Origin: JALJPB01 sp963933115
GTDB taxonomy: Bacteria; Pseudomonadota; Gammaproteobacteria; Enterobacterales; Alteromonadaceae
Length of the DNA stretch: 61,615 nt
Reading direction: 5' to 3'
NCBI GenBank assembly: GCA_963933115.1
Contig: CAWVSL010000013.1
Coordinates: 1-61,615, forward strand
Part shown: positions 25,992-34,783 of the stretch, in pieces
Position numbering within the stretch: position 1 is the first letter of the stretch
Layout of the letters: every line of letters starts with the position of its first letter
The notes under the pieces: generated by a model
Seen by the model: the letters and a program-made list of their open reading frames with translations, nothing else
Database searches by the model: none
What the model was told of the DNA's origin: nothing
Made by a program: the position numbers and the translations under genes

Positions 25992-26025
25992 GTTCAGCTT
26001 AGGTTCAGCTTCATGGGTATATATT
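25992..26025 (+). promoter_or_regulatory. Response-regulator box and -10 for the PepSY-RR-HK operon
   Basis: GTTCAG (25992-25997), five bases, GTTCAG (26003-26008), eleven bases, TATATT (26020-26025). It mirrors the leftward box 35 bp away and gives the operon an autoregulation site 76 bp before the first start codon. Confidence 0.7.
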
Positions 26026-26100
26026 AACAATGGTTTATTTACCATTCACTTGGGTTTACACTGGAAAATGTTTTTTCTAATTGATTAAGGGTCTTAGTAA

Positions 26101-26409
26101 ATGAAAACTGTTTTATTAACTTTTATCGCGCTCATTGCCTTCTTTGTGCCCAATGATATTACCCATGCATATGGCAGTAATGACTCGCAGGTGAAAAGAA
26201 ATACTCAGAGTAAAAGTACCCTGAAAATTTATAGCTCTCGACAGGCTGCAAAATTAGTAAAACGCCGCTTTAATGGCAAAGTATTAAACGTAAAAAAACA
26301 AACCGTTAATGGTAATAGTGGCTATAAAGTAAAACTTATTAAAAAAAATGGCCATGTGGTTTCTGTATTGGTTGATGCTAAAAGTGGCCGAGTCATAGGG
26401 GGTAATTAA
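26101..26409 (+). CDS. Small exported PepSY-domain protein
   Basis: A 102-residue protein with a signal peptide (L-L-T-F-I-A-L-I-A-F-F-V-P) and a single PepSY domain (about residues 45-100: R-Q-A-A-K-L-V-K-R-R-F-N-G-K-V-L, then V-D-A-K-S-G-R-V-I-G). It should be periplasmic. PepSY proteins next to two-component systems are often inferred to modulate the sensor. Its TAA shares a base with the ATG of the response-regulator gene (TAATG), so the genes are translationally coupled. The promoter carries the regulator box. Confidence 0.85.
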   Translation: MKTVLLTFIALIAFFVPNDITHAYGSNDSQVKRNTQSKSTLKIYSSRQAAKLVKRRFNGKVLNVKKQTVNGNSGYKVKLIKKNGHVVSVLVDAKSGRVIGGN

Positions 26410-27092
26410 TGCGATTATTACTTGTTGAAGATGATTTAGCCCTGCAAAATAATCTTAAAGAAAGCCTGATAAAATCGAATTATAGTGTCGATGTTGCTAA
26501 TAATGGTCAAGATGGCTTATACCAGGGTGAAGAATATTGTTACGATGCTGCCATTATTGATGTTGGCCTACCAATTATTGATGGTATTAGTCTGATTAAA
26601 TCGCTAAGAGCAAAAAATATTGATTACCCGATTCTCATATTAACGGCTAGAGACAGCTGGCAAGATAAAGTAGCTGGCCTTGATGCAGGTGCTGATGACT
26701 ATCTAACAAAACCTTTTCAAAATGAAGAACTACTGGCTCGATTAAATGCATTAATTAGGCGTTCTGCCGGCCAAACAAAACCCATACTAACCAATGGTGT
26801 ACTTTCAATTAACAGTAAGAGTTTTGAAGTGACTGTTGTCGATAAAGTCATCAGTCTAAGCAGTTCAGAATATAAAGTGTTAGCTTATTTAATGTTACAT
26901 AAAGGTGATGTTATATCAAAGTCAGTATTAACCGAACATATCTATGACCAAGACTTCGATTTAGACTCAAATGTCATCGAAGTTTTCATTCGACGACTAC
27001 GTAAAAAACTTGACCCCGATAATAAATTTGGCTTTATCGAAACCCATCGTGGGCTAGGCTATCAATTAAAAATAGTTAGCAAGAATGATTAA
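26409..27092 (+). CDS. OmpR/PhoP-family response regulator
   Basis: A 227-residue regulator. The receiver domain has the acidic pair E-D-D near residue 8, the phosphorylation site Asp51 (I-I-D-V-G-L-P), the T in L-T-A-R and the K in T-K-P-F. A winged-helix DNA-binding domain follows (about residues 125-225, with V-I-E-V-F-I-R-R-L-R-K-K-L and T-H-R-G-L-G-Y). It is similar to PhoP/QseB/PmrA regulators, which bind direct repeats of 11-bp period, the exact spacing of the GTTCAG boxes nearby. It overlaps the kinase gene by 8 bp. Confidence 0.93.
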   Translation: MRLLLVEDDLALQNNLKESLIKSNYSVDVANNGQDGLYQGEEYCYDAAIIDVGLPIIDGISLIKSLRAKNIDYPILILTARDSWQDKVAGLDAGADDYLTKPFQNEELLARLNALIRRSAGQTKPILTNGVLSINSKSFEVTVVDKVISLSSSEYKVLAYLMLHKGDVISKSVLTEHIYDQDFDLDSNVIEVFIRRLRKKLDPDNKFGFIETHRGLGYQLKIVSKND

Positions 27093-28464
27093 GACAACAC
27101 TTCACAATTTATTAAACCATCCACAATATAACTCGCTAAAATTTCGTCTGATTATTAGCGCGTTATTAATGACATTTATCATTCTACCCATTATTGGTCT
27201 TACATTAAGTAAGGCATTTGAGCAACAAATTGTCACCTCTGTAAAAAAAGAATTAACCGCCTACAGTTACTCAATACTTGCATTAGCAGAAGTTGAGGAT
27301 GGCAAAATTTCTATGCCTGAACAGCTATTAGAAAATCAATTTAATGTGATTCAATCAGGTCTATATGCCATTATTTCTGAGCTTAATATCCAATCTAATG
27401 GAGAGTATCGTCAATTATGGCAATCAAATTCATTACTTAGTATGAGTTCACCAACGATTTCAACCTCACCTGAAGTCGGTAACCATAGTTTTTCATCGTT
27501 AACGATTGATGATAAACAACACTTTATTTTTAGTTTTTCAGTGAGCTTTAACAGTAATGAAAATAATGTTCCGTTAACAGTTCACATTATTAAAAATTAT
27601 AATGACTTTAACGGGCTTGTTCATAACTTTGAACAACAACTTTGGACTTGGCTTTTAATATTAATGGTTCTACTCTTTTTAGTACAAGGCAGTTGGTTGG
27701 TTTGGACTTTAAAACCCCTTAGGGTACTCAAATCAGAAATGATGCAAATAGAACAAGGGAAGCTAACCGAGTTACAACAAAAATATCCGTTAGAATTAGC
27801 ACAAGTTACTCAACAGTTTAACTTGTTGTTACGCACCGAAAGGCAACAGAGAAAGCGTTACAGAAACGCTTTATCTGATCTTGCTCATAGCCTGAAAACA
27901 CCTCTAGCAGTCATTCAAAGCCAACAAGAGTTAACTCAAGGTTCTAATGAACAATTACAATTAATCAATAATATTATTAATCACCAGTTAAAACGAGCAC
28001 AAAGCGCTGGTGAGTACGCTTGGCACACTGGCATCAACGTCAAAGTTGTCGTTGATAAATTAATCACCACCATGGCCAAAATATATTTTGACAAAGGCAT
28101 TAAGTTTCACTGCACTATCGATAGTCAAGCGAACTTTAAAGGTGATAAAACTGATTTATTAGAAATGCTTGGGAATATCATCGACAACGCCTGTAAAGCA
28201 TGCAACCAGCATATAGTCATTTCAGTAAATCAACTCGCTGAAAAGTTAACTATAAGTGTTGCTGATGATGGCGTTGGTATTAATACCGATCTCCAAATAA
28301 ATATTTTGAACCGAGGTACACGAAGCGATACCTATCAAGAAGGTCACGGTATAGGACTAGCTATTGTTAGAGATCTAATTGAGAGCTACCAAGGGCAACT
28401 AATTATTGGTAACTCATCCACTTTAGCTGGCGCTGAATTCACGCTGATATTTAACAGTAAATGA
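27085..28464 (+). CDS. PhoQ-like sensor histidine kinase
   Basis: A 459-residue membrane kinase. Transmembrane segments near residues 20-40 and 190-210 bracket a periplasmic sensor of about 145 residues. A HAMP-like linker precedes the H box D-L-A-H-S-L-K-T-P-L-A-V with phospho-acceptor His268. The ATPase domain has N box N-I-I-D-N-A-C-K-A, G1 D-D-G-V-G-I and G2 G-H-G-I-G-L-A-I-V. The H-S-L-K-T-P-L-A-V form of the H box is characteristic of PhoQ-type kinases. The sensor does not carry an obvious acidic cluster, so Mg2+ sensing is not established. Confidence 0.92.
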   Translation: MIKTTLHNLLNHPQYNSLKFRLIISALLMTFIILPIIGLTLSKAFEQQIVTSVKKELTAYSYSILALAEVEDGKISMPEQLLENQFNVIQSGLYAIISELNIQSNGEYRQLWQSNSLLSMSSPTISTSPEVGNHSFSSLTIDDKQHFIFSFSVSFNSNENNVPLTVHIIKNYNDFNGLVHNFEQQLWTWLLILMVLLFLVQGSWLVWTLKPLRVLKSEMMQIEQGKLTELQQKYPLELAQVTQQFNLLLRTERQQRKRYRNALSDLAHSLKTPLAVIQSQQELTQGSNEQLQLINNIINHQLKRAQSAGEYAWHTGINVKVVVDKLITTMAKIYFDKGIKFHCTIDSQANFKGDKTDLLEMLGNIIDNACKACNQHIVISVNQLAEKLTISVADDGVGINTDLQINILNRGTRSDTYQEGHGIGLAIVRDLIESYQGQLIIGNSSTLAGAEFTLIFNSK

Positions 28465-28587
28465 AACGCTAAACGACTAAAAATGCTTTATAACTCTGTT
28501 GTAAATTTATAATGTAGAAATAAAAGTGGGAATCTCTATATCAATTAAGCCTCTAAGTTTACTCATTTAGGCATATTAACCAACATC

Positions 28588-28621
28588 ATTCAGCTTCTGT
28601 TCAGTTAACAAACTTTATAAT
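28588..28621 (+). promoter_or_regulatory. Response-regulator box and consensus -10 for the DUF3300 gene
   Basis: ATTCAG (28588-28593), five bases, GTTCAG (28599-28604), eleven bases, TATAAT (28616-28621). Same geometry as the two boxes before the operon. The DUF3300 start codon is 40 bp downstream. Confidence 0.7.
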
Positions 28622-28660
28622 TTAAACATCCTATTACTTTCACTTATAGTCTTTGGAAAA

Positions 28661-29908
28661 ATGATGAAAAAACTTATATTATTTATATTTTTAACTTTAT
28701 TTATACTAAGAACACCGAGTAGCCAAGCTCAAAATAATGAGGCATCGCCATTCACTGAAGGTCAGTTAGCACAGTTATTAGCCCCTGTCGCTTTGTACCC
28801 CGATACACTTCTTACCCATATTTTAATTGCTGCCACTTATCCTATAGAAATTATTGAGGCTCATCGCTGGGTAATAAAACACCCTCAGCTATCTTCAACG
28901 CAGATATTTGATCAAGTATCAGATAAAGATTGGGACCCAAGTGTTAAAGCCCTCCTCCCCTTTCCTATGGTATTAAAAAAACTGAATGATGAGTTATCTT
29001 GGACCACTCAATTAGGTGACGCATTTCTTACAGATCAGGTCCAAGTCCTCTCAAGCATTCAGCAATTAAGAATAAAAGCTGAGCAGGCAGGTAATTTATC
29101 AACCATGGACAATATGGCGGTTAGCCATGAAGATAATAATATCATTATTGAGCCCTTAGAGCCTGAAATAGTCTATGTCCCTTATTATGACAGCCGAACA
29201 ATTTATGGTAATTGGCACTGGGCGCATTATCAACCCGTTTATTGGTCACACCCTAAACGTTATGTTGGTCATCACCCTTATTATTGGCATTCTGGTGTCC
29301 ATATTTCATTTAACTATTTCTTCAGTGCCTTTCATTGGCAAAACCGTCACTTAGTGGTTTTAAATCATCGTAATTCACACCGTTATTTACAAAAAAAACG
29401 TATTGTTAGTAGTCATGGGGCAAAACGTTGGCTTCATAAACCTCATCATCGCCGCGGGGTCGCTTATAGCAATAGCCAGCTAAAAAAACACTATAAAAGT
29501 AATCGGGTGGATAAATCCCAGCGAAAAGTCATCCGCCAAAAGGATACACAGATAAAGGCGATACAAAATAAACAAAAAAACAAATCGCGTTATTCTTCTG
29601 CTTTAAATACCAAACACAGTAAAACCCTTAAACAGTTTCACAAATTGCCCAATAATAAAAAGGCAAAAGGTGTCAACAAAGATAAGGTGACCAATAAACA
29701 TCAAAACCATCGCATAAATAACGCTAAGAGCCCAAAAAGGCATGTGATAAAAGATAAAATGAGAAGGTATGAGAATGACAGAAAAATGGATAAGGGAGCG
29801 ACTCGTCCCAAACTCAATAGGTCGTCAGGTCGCCATAAAATCAAAAAAAACATGAGTAGAACAAAAATGCATAATTCAAGAACGAAAGCTAAAAACAATG
29901 ATAAGTAA
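28661..29908 (+). CDS. Exported DUF3300 protein with long basic tail
   Basis: A 415-residue protein. A signal peptide (L-I-L-F-I-F-L-T-L-F-I-L, cleaved after about S-S-Q-A) precedes a DUF3300 domain (about residues 30-230) with L-L-A-P-V-A-L-Y-P-D-T-L-L-T-H-I-L, D-W-D-P-S-V-K-A-L and P-E-I-V-Y-V-P-Y-Y-D. The last about 170 residues are a low-complexity, very basic tail of K, R, H, N and Q, likely disordered. DUF3300 function is unknown; the E. coli member is YacH. Its promoter carries the GTTCAG box, so it looks like a target of the adjacent two-component system. Confidence 0.85.
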   Translation: MMKKLILFIFLTLFILRTPSSQAQNNEASPFTEGQLAQLLAPVALYPDTLLTHILIAATYPIEIIEAHRWVIKHPQLSSTQIFDQVSDKDWDPSVKALLPFPMVLKKLNDELSWTTQLGDAFLTDQVQVLSSIQQLRIKAEQAGNLSTMDNMAVSHEDNNIIIEPLEPEIVYVPYYDSRTIYGNWHWAHYQPVYWSHPKRYVGHHPYYWHSGVHISFNYFFSAFHWQNRHLVVLNHRNSHRYLQKKRIVSSHGAKRWLHKPHHRRGVAYSNSQLKKHYKSNRVDKSQRKVIRQKDTQIKAIQNKQKNKSRYSSALNTKHSKTLKQFHKLPNNKKAKGVNKDKVTNKHQNHRINNAKSPKRHVIKDKMRRYENDRKMDKGATRPKLNRSSGRHKIKKNMSRTKMHNSRTKAKNNDK

Positions 29909-30100
29909 TATTGACTACTTTCTAAGCTGATTAAACCAGAGTAGATTAGTGAAGTAGCGTAATAAGGCTAATACCTTCATTCTTTTAGTGCGCATCACAA
30001 AAATCAACATGAACAACTAAGTTATGTTTTGCATGCAAGGCATCGTCACTATAATATCACTTAGTCCAAAACCAGATAAAAAAAGTAATTGGAGAAAAAA

Positions 30101-30976
30101 GTGAAGTATTATATTCAGTTCATGCTGATGTGTATAATGTTGATTATAGCTTCTGTTGTTGATGCCAAGTCGAAAGGTGCCTATCCAGCAAGTACGGCCG
30201 AGTTGACATTTAATTCATATAACAAGCGTATGTCAGGCTTTGTTTATATCGCCAAAGGTAAAGGTCCACATCCGACAGTTTTACTACTGCATGGTTATCC
30301 CGGGAATGAAAAAAATCTAGACGTAGCCCAAGTATTACGTAAAAAAGGTTGGAACGTGGCGTTTTTTCATTATCGAGGCGCTTGGGGCAGTGAAGGTGAT
30401 TTTTCCTTTCGTCATGCGGAGCAAGATGTTCAAGTTGTTTTACAGTATTTAAGTCAGGATGGTCATGCTGAAAATTTACGGATCGACAAAGAATTAATTT
30501 CTACTGTTGGCCACAGTATGGGTGGACACATGGCAATTGCTGGCATACTTGATAATCAAGTAGTTAAATGTTCAGTTGCTTGGGATGGTGCTAATTTAGG
30601 AGCTAACGGTGTTGGCTTTGTAAATGATCCTGATACGAAAATTCCGTGGCAAGCTTATGGTGACACCTTATTTATGCTCAATGGTTGGTCTGGTACAAAG
30701 GCAAAAGAAGAAACCCAAAAGTACGCCAAAGAGTTAGACCTAATTAGACGTGCCAAACAAATTAATGGTCGAGCAGTGATGCTTGTTGGCGCAAATACTA
30801 GCGTAATACCTTATGAGTTACATATTGCGCCATTATTAGCCGCATTGAAGGAAACAAAAGACAGTAAAATTAGCTTCAAATTGATCGATGATGATCATAG
30901 TTTCAACTCAACAAGAGCCGAATTAATAGAAACAACGGTTAACTTTTTAAATAATAACTGTAACGCTAACGAATAA
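30101..30976 (+). CDS. Exported alpha/beta hydrolase
   Basis: A 291-residue secreted or periplasmic hydrolase. GGAG at 30091-30094 with 6-nt spacing selects the GTG at 30101. An N-terminal signal peptide (F-M-L-M-C-I-M-L-I-I-A-S-V-V-D-A) is followed by an alpha/beta-hydrolase fold: oxyanion region L-L-L-H-G-Y-P-G-N, nucleophile elbow G-H-S-M-G-G-H and C-terminal D-D-D-H-S-F with the catalytic His. It resembles dienelactone-hydrolase/prolyl-oligopeptidase-like enzymes. The substrate is unknown. It is a single gene. Confidence 0.8.
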   Translation: MKYYIQFMLMCIMLIIASVVDAKSKGAYPASTAELTFNSYNKRMSGFVYIAKGKGPHPTVLLLHGYPGNEKNLDVAQVLRKKGWNVAFFHYRGAWGSEGDFSFRHAEQDVQVVLQYLSQDGHAENLRIDKELISTVGHSMGGHMAIAGILDNQVVKCSVAWDGANLGANGVGFVNDPDTKIPWQAYGDTLFMLNGWSGTKAKEETQKYAKELDLIRRAKQINGRAVMLVGANTSVIPYELHIAPLLAALKETKDSKISFKLIDDDHSFNSTRAELIETTVNFLNNNCNANE

Positions 30977-31024
30977 ATATGCCCCTTACTTGTTGCGTTA
31001 TACTTTCATGGATATCTCTAGGGT

Positions 31025-31318
31025 ATGAATATTAAAAGTATTTTTTTGAGTGCTATGTGCACTCTTTATTTATCATCTTGCGCTTTTATTCCCGTTATCG
31101 CTGATAAGCAGCCTTATTATCAACAATGCGATATGATAACTAAAAAGTTAACGCTAGTGGCAACAGAGGTTGGGACACTAGAGAGCTGTGAAAATGGCGA
31201 CTTACAAGAATGTATTATTGGTAGCGGTATTTTAGCCTCTGCTAGTTACATTGTTTCAGGAAGCCTAGTGTTGATGGGAAATACGCTACATTGGTCAGAA
31301 TATAAATTGAGTTGTTAA
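31025..31318 (+). CDS. Small hypothetical lipoprotein
   Basis: A 97-residue protein with a lipoprotein signal peptide (L-Y-L-S-S-C, acylation at about Cys19). The mature part has three or four further Cys residues, which could pair as disulfides, and a hydrophobic stretch (I-L-A-S-A-S-Y-I-V-S-G-S-L-V-L). No family is recognised. It lies 48 bp after the hydrolase gene and may be co-transcribed with it. Confidence 0.6.
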   Translation: MNIKSIFLSAMCTLYLSSCAFIPVIADKQPYYQQCDMITKKLTLVATEVGTLESCENGDLQECIIGSGILASASYIVSGSLVLMGNTLHWSEYKLSC

Positions 31319-31488
31319 ACACATAACTAGTGTTTAATTTAAAAAAGAAAGTTTCAGCCCTAAGCCTTTAAGTCATTAATTAATAGCCGAGTATAAGGTG
31401 TTAATTTTTAAGATAGATTTGAAGGAGACTTCATTAGTTGATGAAATAGTAAGTTTAGATTTAATAAATAATATATGGCAGTCGTTTT

Positions 31489-31590
31489 ATAAGTAATGGT
31501 AGCGCTGGACGGACTCGAACCGTCACTCCCGAAGAAACCAGATTTTGAATCTAGCGTGTCTACCAATTCCACCACAGCGCCATTACTTAT
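31489..31590. repeat. 10-bp inverted repeat flanking tRNA-Leu
   Basis: ATAAGTAATG at 31489-31498 and CATTACTTAT at 31581-31590 are perfect inverted copies that bracket the tRNA gene. In the precursor RNA nine of these pairs would extend the acceptor stem across an ACC bulge. Confidence 0.85.
31497..31581 (-). tRNA. tRNA-Leu (anticodon CAA)
   Basis: An 85-nt leucine tRNA on the minus strand. The acceptor pairs GGCGCTG with CAGCGCT (one G-U pair at 1-72), followed by discriminator A and encoded CCA. The anticodon arm is CTAGA-TTCAAAA-TCTGG with CAA at the loop centre. A long variable arm (class II) and the T loop GGTTCGAGTCC are present. It reads UUG codons. A strong promoter lies about 160 bp upstream and a matching 10-bp inverted repeat flanks the gene. 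Confidence 0.95.
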
Positions 31591-31743
31591 TATTTCATTA
31601 AACTCTATAAAGCGTCGTTTAATGAAAACTAATATTTTCGTATTAAACACTTTATTCTTTAATAACTTATTATTTGGTAATTAAAAATTTAAATTAATTA
31701 ACATTCAGGTTTATTAAATGACAAGCTCTCTGAAGAGACGGGC

Positions 31744-31771
31744 ATTATACAAAAAGCTAGCATATTGGCAA
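31744..31771 (-). promoter_or_regulatory. tRNA-Leu promoter
   Basis: On the minus strand TTGCCA (31771-31766), 16 bp, TATAAT (31749-31744), followed by a G+C-rich discriminator GCCCGTCTC, the pattern of stringently controlled stable-RNA promoters. The leader before the mature 5' end would be about 155 nt. Confidence 0.65.
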
Positions 31772-32025
31772 ACGTTTTTTTCTATTTTGGCTGTTGGGTG
31801 TTCGATTAACAAACACTCATGGCAAAAAGCCTTAACTTAGCTGCTATTTATTGGCGACTAAAACTTATGGCTAGTTATATCAATCAACAAAATTGGTCTT
31901 GTTGATTACTATAACGTCTTACTCACCCTTTTTCATCCGCGCTAAAAAATATTAATATCAATCGTCTCGCTATACCCTGTTGAGTCAATTTGCTAGAATA
32001 ACCCAAATTTCTTAATTGTATTCCT
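31772..32025. other. Non-coding spacer between tRNA promoter and RDD gene
   Basis: About 250 bp (440 bp counting the tRNA leader) without an ORF. It must contain the promoter of the rightward RDD gene. No further tRNA or hairpin was recognised here. Confidence 0.5.
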
Positions 32026-32523
32026 ATGACTTCTTCTATTAACAATTTTCCTCGTGCAGGATTTATTCGTCGTTTTGGCTCTTGGATTTATGATGTTTTA
32101 CTGGCGTTTGCTGTTTATATGGTAGCTGGGGCTATCGCTTTTTTACTCTTTAATATTTTGATTAAGTTTGGTGTGATTTCTATGGCTGGCTTTGAACATG
32201 CTATTGATTTAAAAAGATCCTCGCTACTTTATAGGATACTGGTTGATGGTTTTGGTATATTTTGGATAGCTTTTTTCTTTGTTTGGTTTTGGTCACGAAG
32301 TGGACAAACCCTAGGTATGAAGGCTTGGCGTTTAAGAGTACAGAATCAAGATGGTACGCGGATATCAAAAACTACTGCAATAGCACGGTTGTTACCGACA
32401 TTATTTGGCTTAGGTAATTTTACGGTCTTGTTTGATCAAAAAAACAAACTGAGTTTGCAAGACAGAGTGACAAATACTGAGGTAGTGGTTTTATCTTTAG
32501 AAGAAAATAAAGGCCGGTTATAA
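32026..32523 (+). CDS. RDD-family membrane protein
   Basis: A 165-residue inner-membrane protein opening with A-G-F-I-R-R-F-G-S-W-I-Y-D, the RDD-type Arg/Asp motif in the first helix. Three or four hydrophobic segments follow, then G-Q-T-L-G-M-K-A-W-R-L-R-V and L-Q-D-R. Function of the family is not settled (transport or channel roles have been suggested). It is convergent with lptG, and only a weak ATGGAG/CTCCAT hairpin (32527-32549) separates them. Confidence 0.88.
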   Translation: MTSSINNFPRAGFIRRFGSWIYDVLLAFAVYMVAGAIAFLLFNILIKFGVISMAGFEHAIDLKRSSLLYRILVDGFGIFWIAFFFVWFWSRSGQTLGMKAWRLRVQNQDGTRISKTTAIARLLPTLFGLGNFTVLFDQKNKLSLQDRVTNTEVVVLSLEENKGRL

Positions 32524-32573
32524 TAAATGGAGTCCGATAAAGTCTCCATGACACTTTTATTTATACTTTTGCA

Positions 32574-33635
32574 TTAAGTTTTTTTCATTACATAGATTGA
32601 AATACTTACAAATATGACGCTAGGCATGAGTGCCCCTAACAAGGGAGGAAACTGGTAAACCAAACTCAACGAGCCTAGCACCTGATTACTAATATAAAAT
32701 ACTATTCCAGTAAAAACCCCCATCATAATTCTTGCACCCATTGATACTGAGCGCAACGGACCAAAAATAAATGATAAGGCAACCAATAGCATCACCCCAA
32801 CAGAAATGGGTTGCATAACTTTACGCCAAAAAGCTAATAAGTAGCGGCTTTGATCTTGATTATTCGCACTTAAATAATCAAGATAATTTAATAAGCCGCG
32901 AATAGATAAAGACTCAGGTTTAACCATTACTACGCCAAGCTTTTCTGGCGTTAAACTTGACACAATATTTTTTTCAATAAGCACTTCAGTGGTAATTTGG
33001 TTTTTTTCTATATAGGTTTCTTTAACATTTGTTAACTTCCATGAATTTTCTTGATAACGTGCTGACTCAGCAGATAACCAACTTTCTAGCTTTAATTGTT
33101 CATTAAAGCGATATACTTGCACATTTTTCAATCTGCCTTGATCTTCGACTTCACCAATATGAAGAAAGTTATCACCGTCTTTTGCCCATACACCATTTTT
33201 AGCTGAAATTAGACTACCACCTGATATGGCTTGAGCTCTTACTTGTCTTGCTGCGACTTCTCCTGGTGGAGCTAACCATTCCCCCACCACCATGCTAATG
33301 AGGAAAAGAATAGCAGCAGTTTTCATCACTGATTTAATAATCTCGAACTTTGATATTCCAGCCGCCTGCATTACCACTAATTCACTATTACTGGCCAACA
33401 TACCAATACCGATTAAACCCCCAATAAGCGTTGCCATCGGAAAAAACACTTCAACATCTCTTGGAACAGCATAAAGCACATAGAGTGCGGCATGAGACAC
33501 CTCATAATTGCCCCGACCAACAGCTTTCATTTGTTCAACAAATTTAATAATTCCGCCAATACTGACAAAAACAACAAGAGTAACAAAAGTAGATGAAGCT
33601 AAAATTCGGCCAATGTAGCCATCAAGAATACGCAT
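32574..33635 (-). CDS. lptG: LPS export permease LptG
   Basis: A 353-residue inner-membrane component of the LptB2FG transporter that extracts lipopolysaccharide and passes it to LptC. Three N-terminal and three C-terminal helices flank a periplasmic beta-jellyroll (about residues 135-265). It opens with L-D-G-Y-I-G-R-I-L-A-S-S-T. It overlaps lptF by a base and follows it in the conserved lptFG operon divergent from pepA. Confidence 0.95.
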   Translation of the reverse strand: MRILDGYIGRILASSTFVTLVVFVSIGGIIKFVEQMKAVGRGNYEVSHAALYVLYAVPRDVEVFFPMATLIGGLIGIGMLASNSELVVMQAAGISKFEIIKSVMKTAAILFLISMVVGEWLAPPGEVAARQVRAQAISGGSLISAKNGVWAKDGDNFLHIGEVEDQGRLKNVQVYRFNEQLKLESWLSAESARYQENSWKLTNVKETYIEKNQITTEVLIEKNIVSSLTPEKLGVVMVKPESLSIRGLLNYLDYLSANNQDQSRYLLAFWRKVMQPISVGVMLLVALSFIFGPLRSVSMGARIMMGVFTGIVFYISNQVLGSLSLVYQFPPLLGALMPSVIFVSISIYVMKKT

Positions 33636-34783
33636 TATTTCGTTCCTTTTTTATGGCTAATTTTAACCCGATTTCTTTTTGGCATTTTTGCTTTGAATTT
33701 TAAGCCGCTACTGCGCCCTCTTATCAATAAAGTAGTCCCGATGATAAAAGCACCAATATGAATAGGCCACAAGCCAATAACACTTGGGAAAACGCCAGAC
33801 TCCAATGCAGAACGCATCGATATCAGCAATAAAAAGTATCCTAAAAATAACATCAATGCAGGTAAAATTTTGCCAAACTTACCTTGTCTAGGGTTAACAA
33901 CACTCAATGGAACAGCAATAAGAGTCAACATCAGACAAGCAATAGGAAAAGCGATACGCCACTCGATAGCGGCTTTATATTCAGGTGATTTTTCATTAAA
34001 TAATTGTTCCGTAGGGATAGCGTTAAGCTTTCTTCTTCGCTGTTCAACTTTTTGGTCTTCAATTTGAATATAATATTTAGAAAACTCGACGGTTCTAAAT
34101 TCGTCAGTCAAAGCATCACTTTGATAACGAATACCATTTTCTAATACTAATTTTTGTGAGCCTGAGTCTTCTTCAATAACCCTGCCTTTACTGGCATACA
34201 CTAGACTTGAATTGATAACACTTTCAGTATTGGAGTTTTCATCTGGTAGTTGAGCAACAAATACTTTCTCAAGGGTATTATCATCTCTGTTTTTATCATG
34301 AATAAATACCACTGAATTTTCATTACCTGTCGTTTGAAAACGTCCTGCCACCAATGTACTTAAGCCAGAGTCCGCAGCCAGCTGGTCTTTAATTTGCACT
34401 TCATATTCTGCCGCCATTGGTGCTAGATATAAGGTAAATATTCCAGTGACAATCGCGGTTAACAAACTTAAAACAAGGGTAATGCGCACCACGTACCATT
34501 CACTGACACCACAAGCGTGTAATACTGTCATTTCATTATCAGCGTAAACTCGACCATAGCCAAGTAATACCCCTAAAAACAGGCTTAGAGGTAACAGCAT
34601 ACCGGCTAAGTCTGGAATATTAAGCGCAATAAAGGTCATAACCAATTGGCCAGGAATTCCTCCATCAGAAGCATCGTCAAGTACTCTAACAAATTTTTGA
34701 CTGATGAAAATAGTCATCAACACTATAAAAACAGCGGCTTGGGTTTTAGCAACTTCTTTTAATAAATAACGGAAAATAATCAA
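33635..34783 (-). CDS. lptF: LPS export permease LptF
   Basis: A 382-residue partner of LptG, same topology: helices near residues 10-120, a periplasmic domain, then helices near 275-355. It opens with I-I-F-R-Y-L-L-K-E-V, typical of LptF. The C terminus carries a basic cytoplasmic tail (K-M-P-K-R-N-R-V-K-I-S-H-K-K). First gene of the operon; its promoter lies in the 380-bp region shared with pepA. Confidence 0.95.
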   Translation of the reverse strand: MIIFRYLLKEVAKTQAAVFIVLMTIFISQKFVRVLDDASDGGIPGQLVMTFIALNIPDLAGMLLPLSLFLGVLLGYGRVYADNEMTVLHACGVSEWYVVRITLVLSLLTAIVTGIFTLYLAPMAAEYEVQIKDQLAADSGLSTLVAGRFQTTGNENSVVFIHDKNRDDNTLEKVFVAQLPDENSNTESVINSSLVYASKGRVIEEDSGSQKLVLENGIRYQSDALTDEFRTVEFSKYYIQIEDQKVEQRRRKLNAIPTEQLFNEKSPEYKAAIEWRIAFPIACLMLTLIAVPLSVVNPRQGKFGKILPALMLFLGYFLLLISMRSALESGVFPSVIGLWPIHIGAFIIGTTLLIRGRSSGLKFKAKMPKRNRVKISHKKGTK

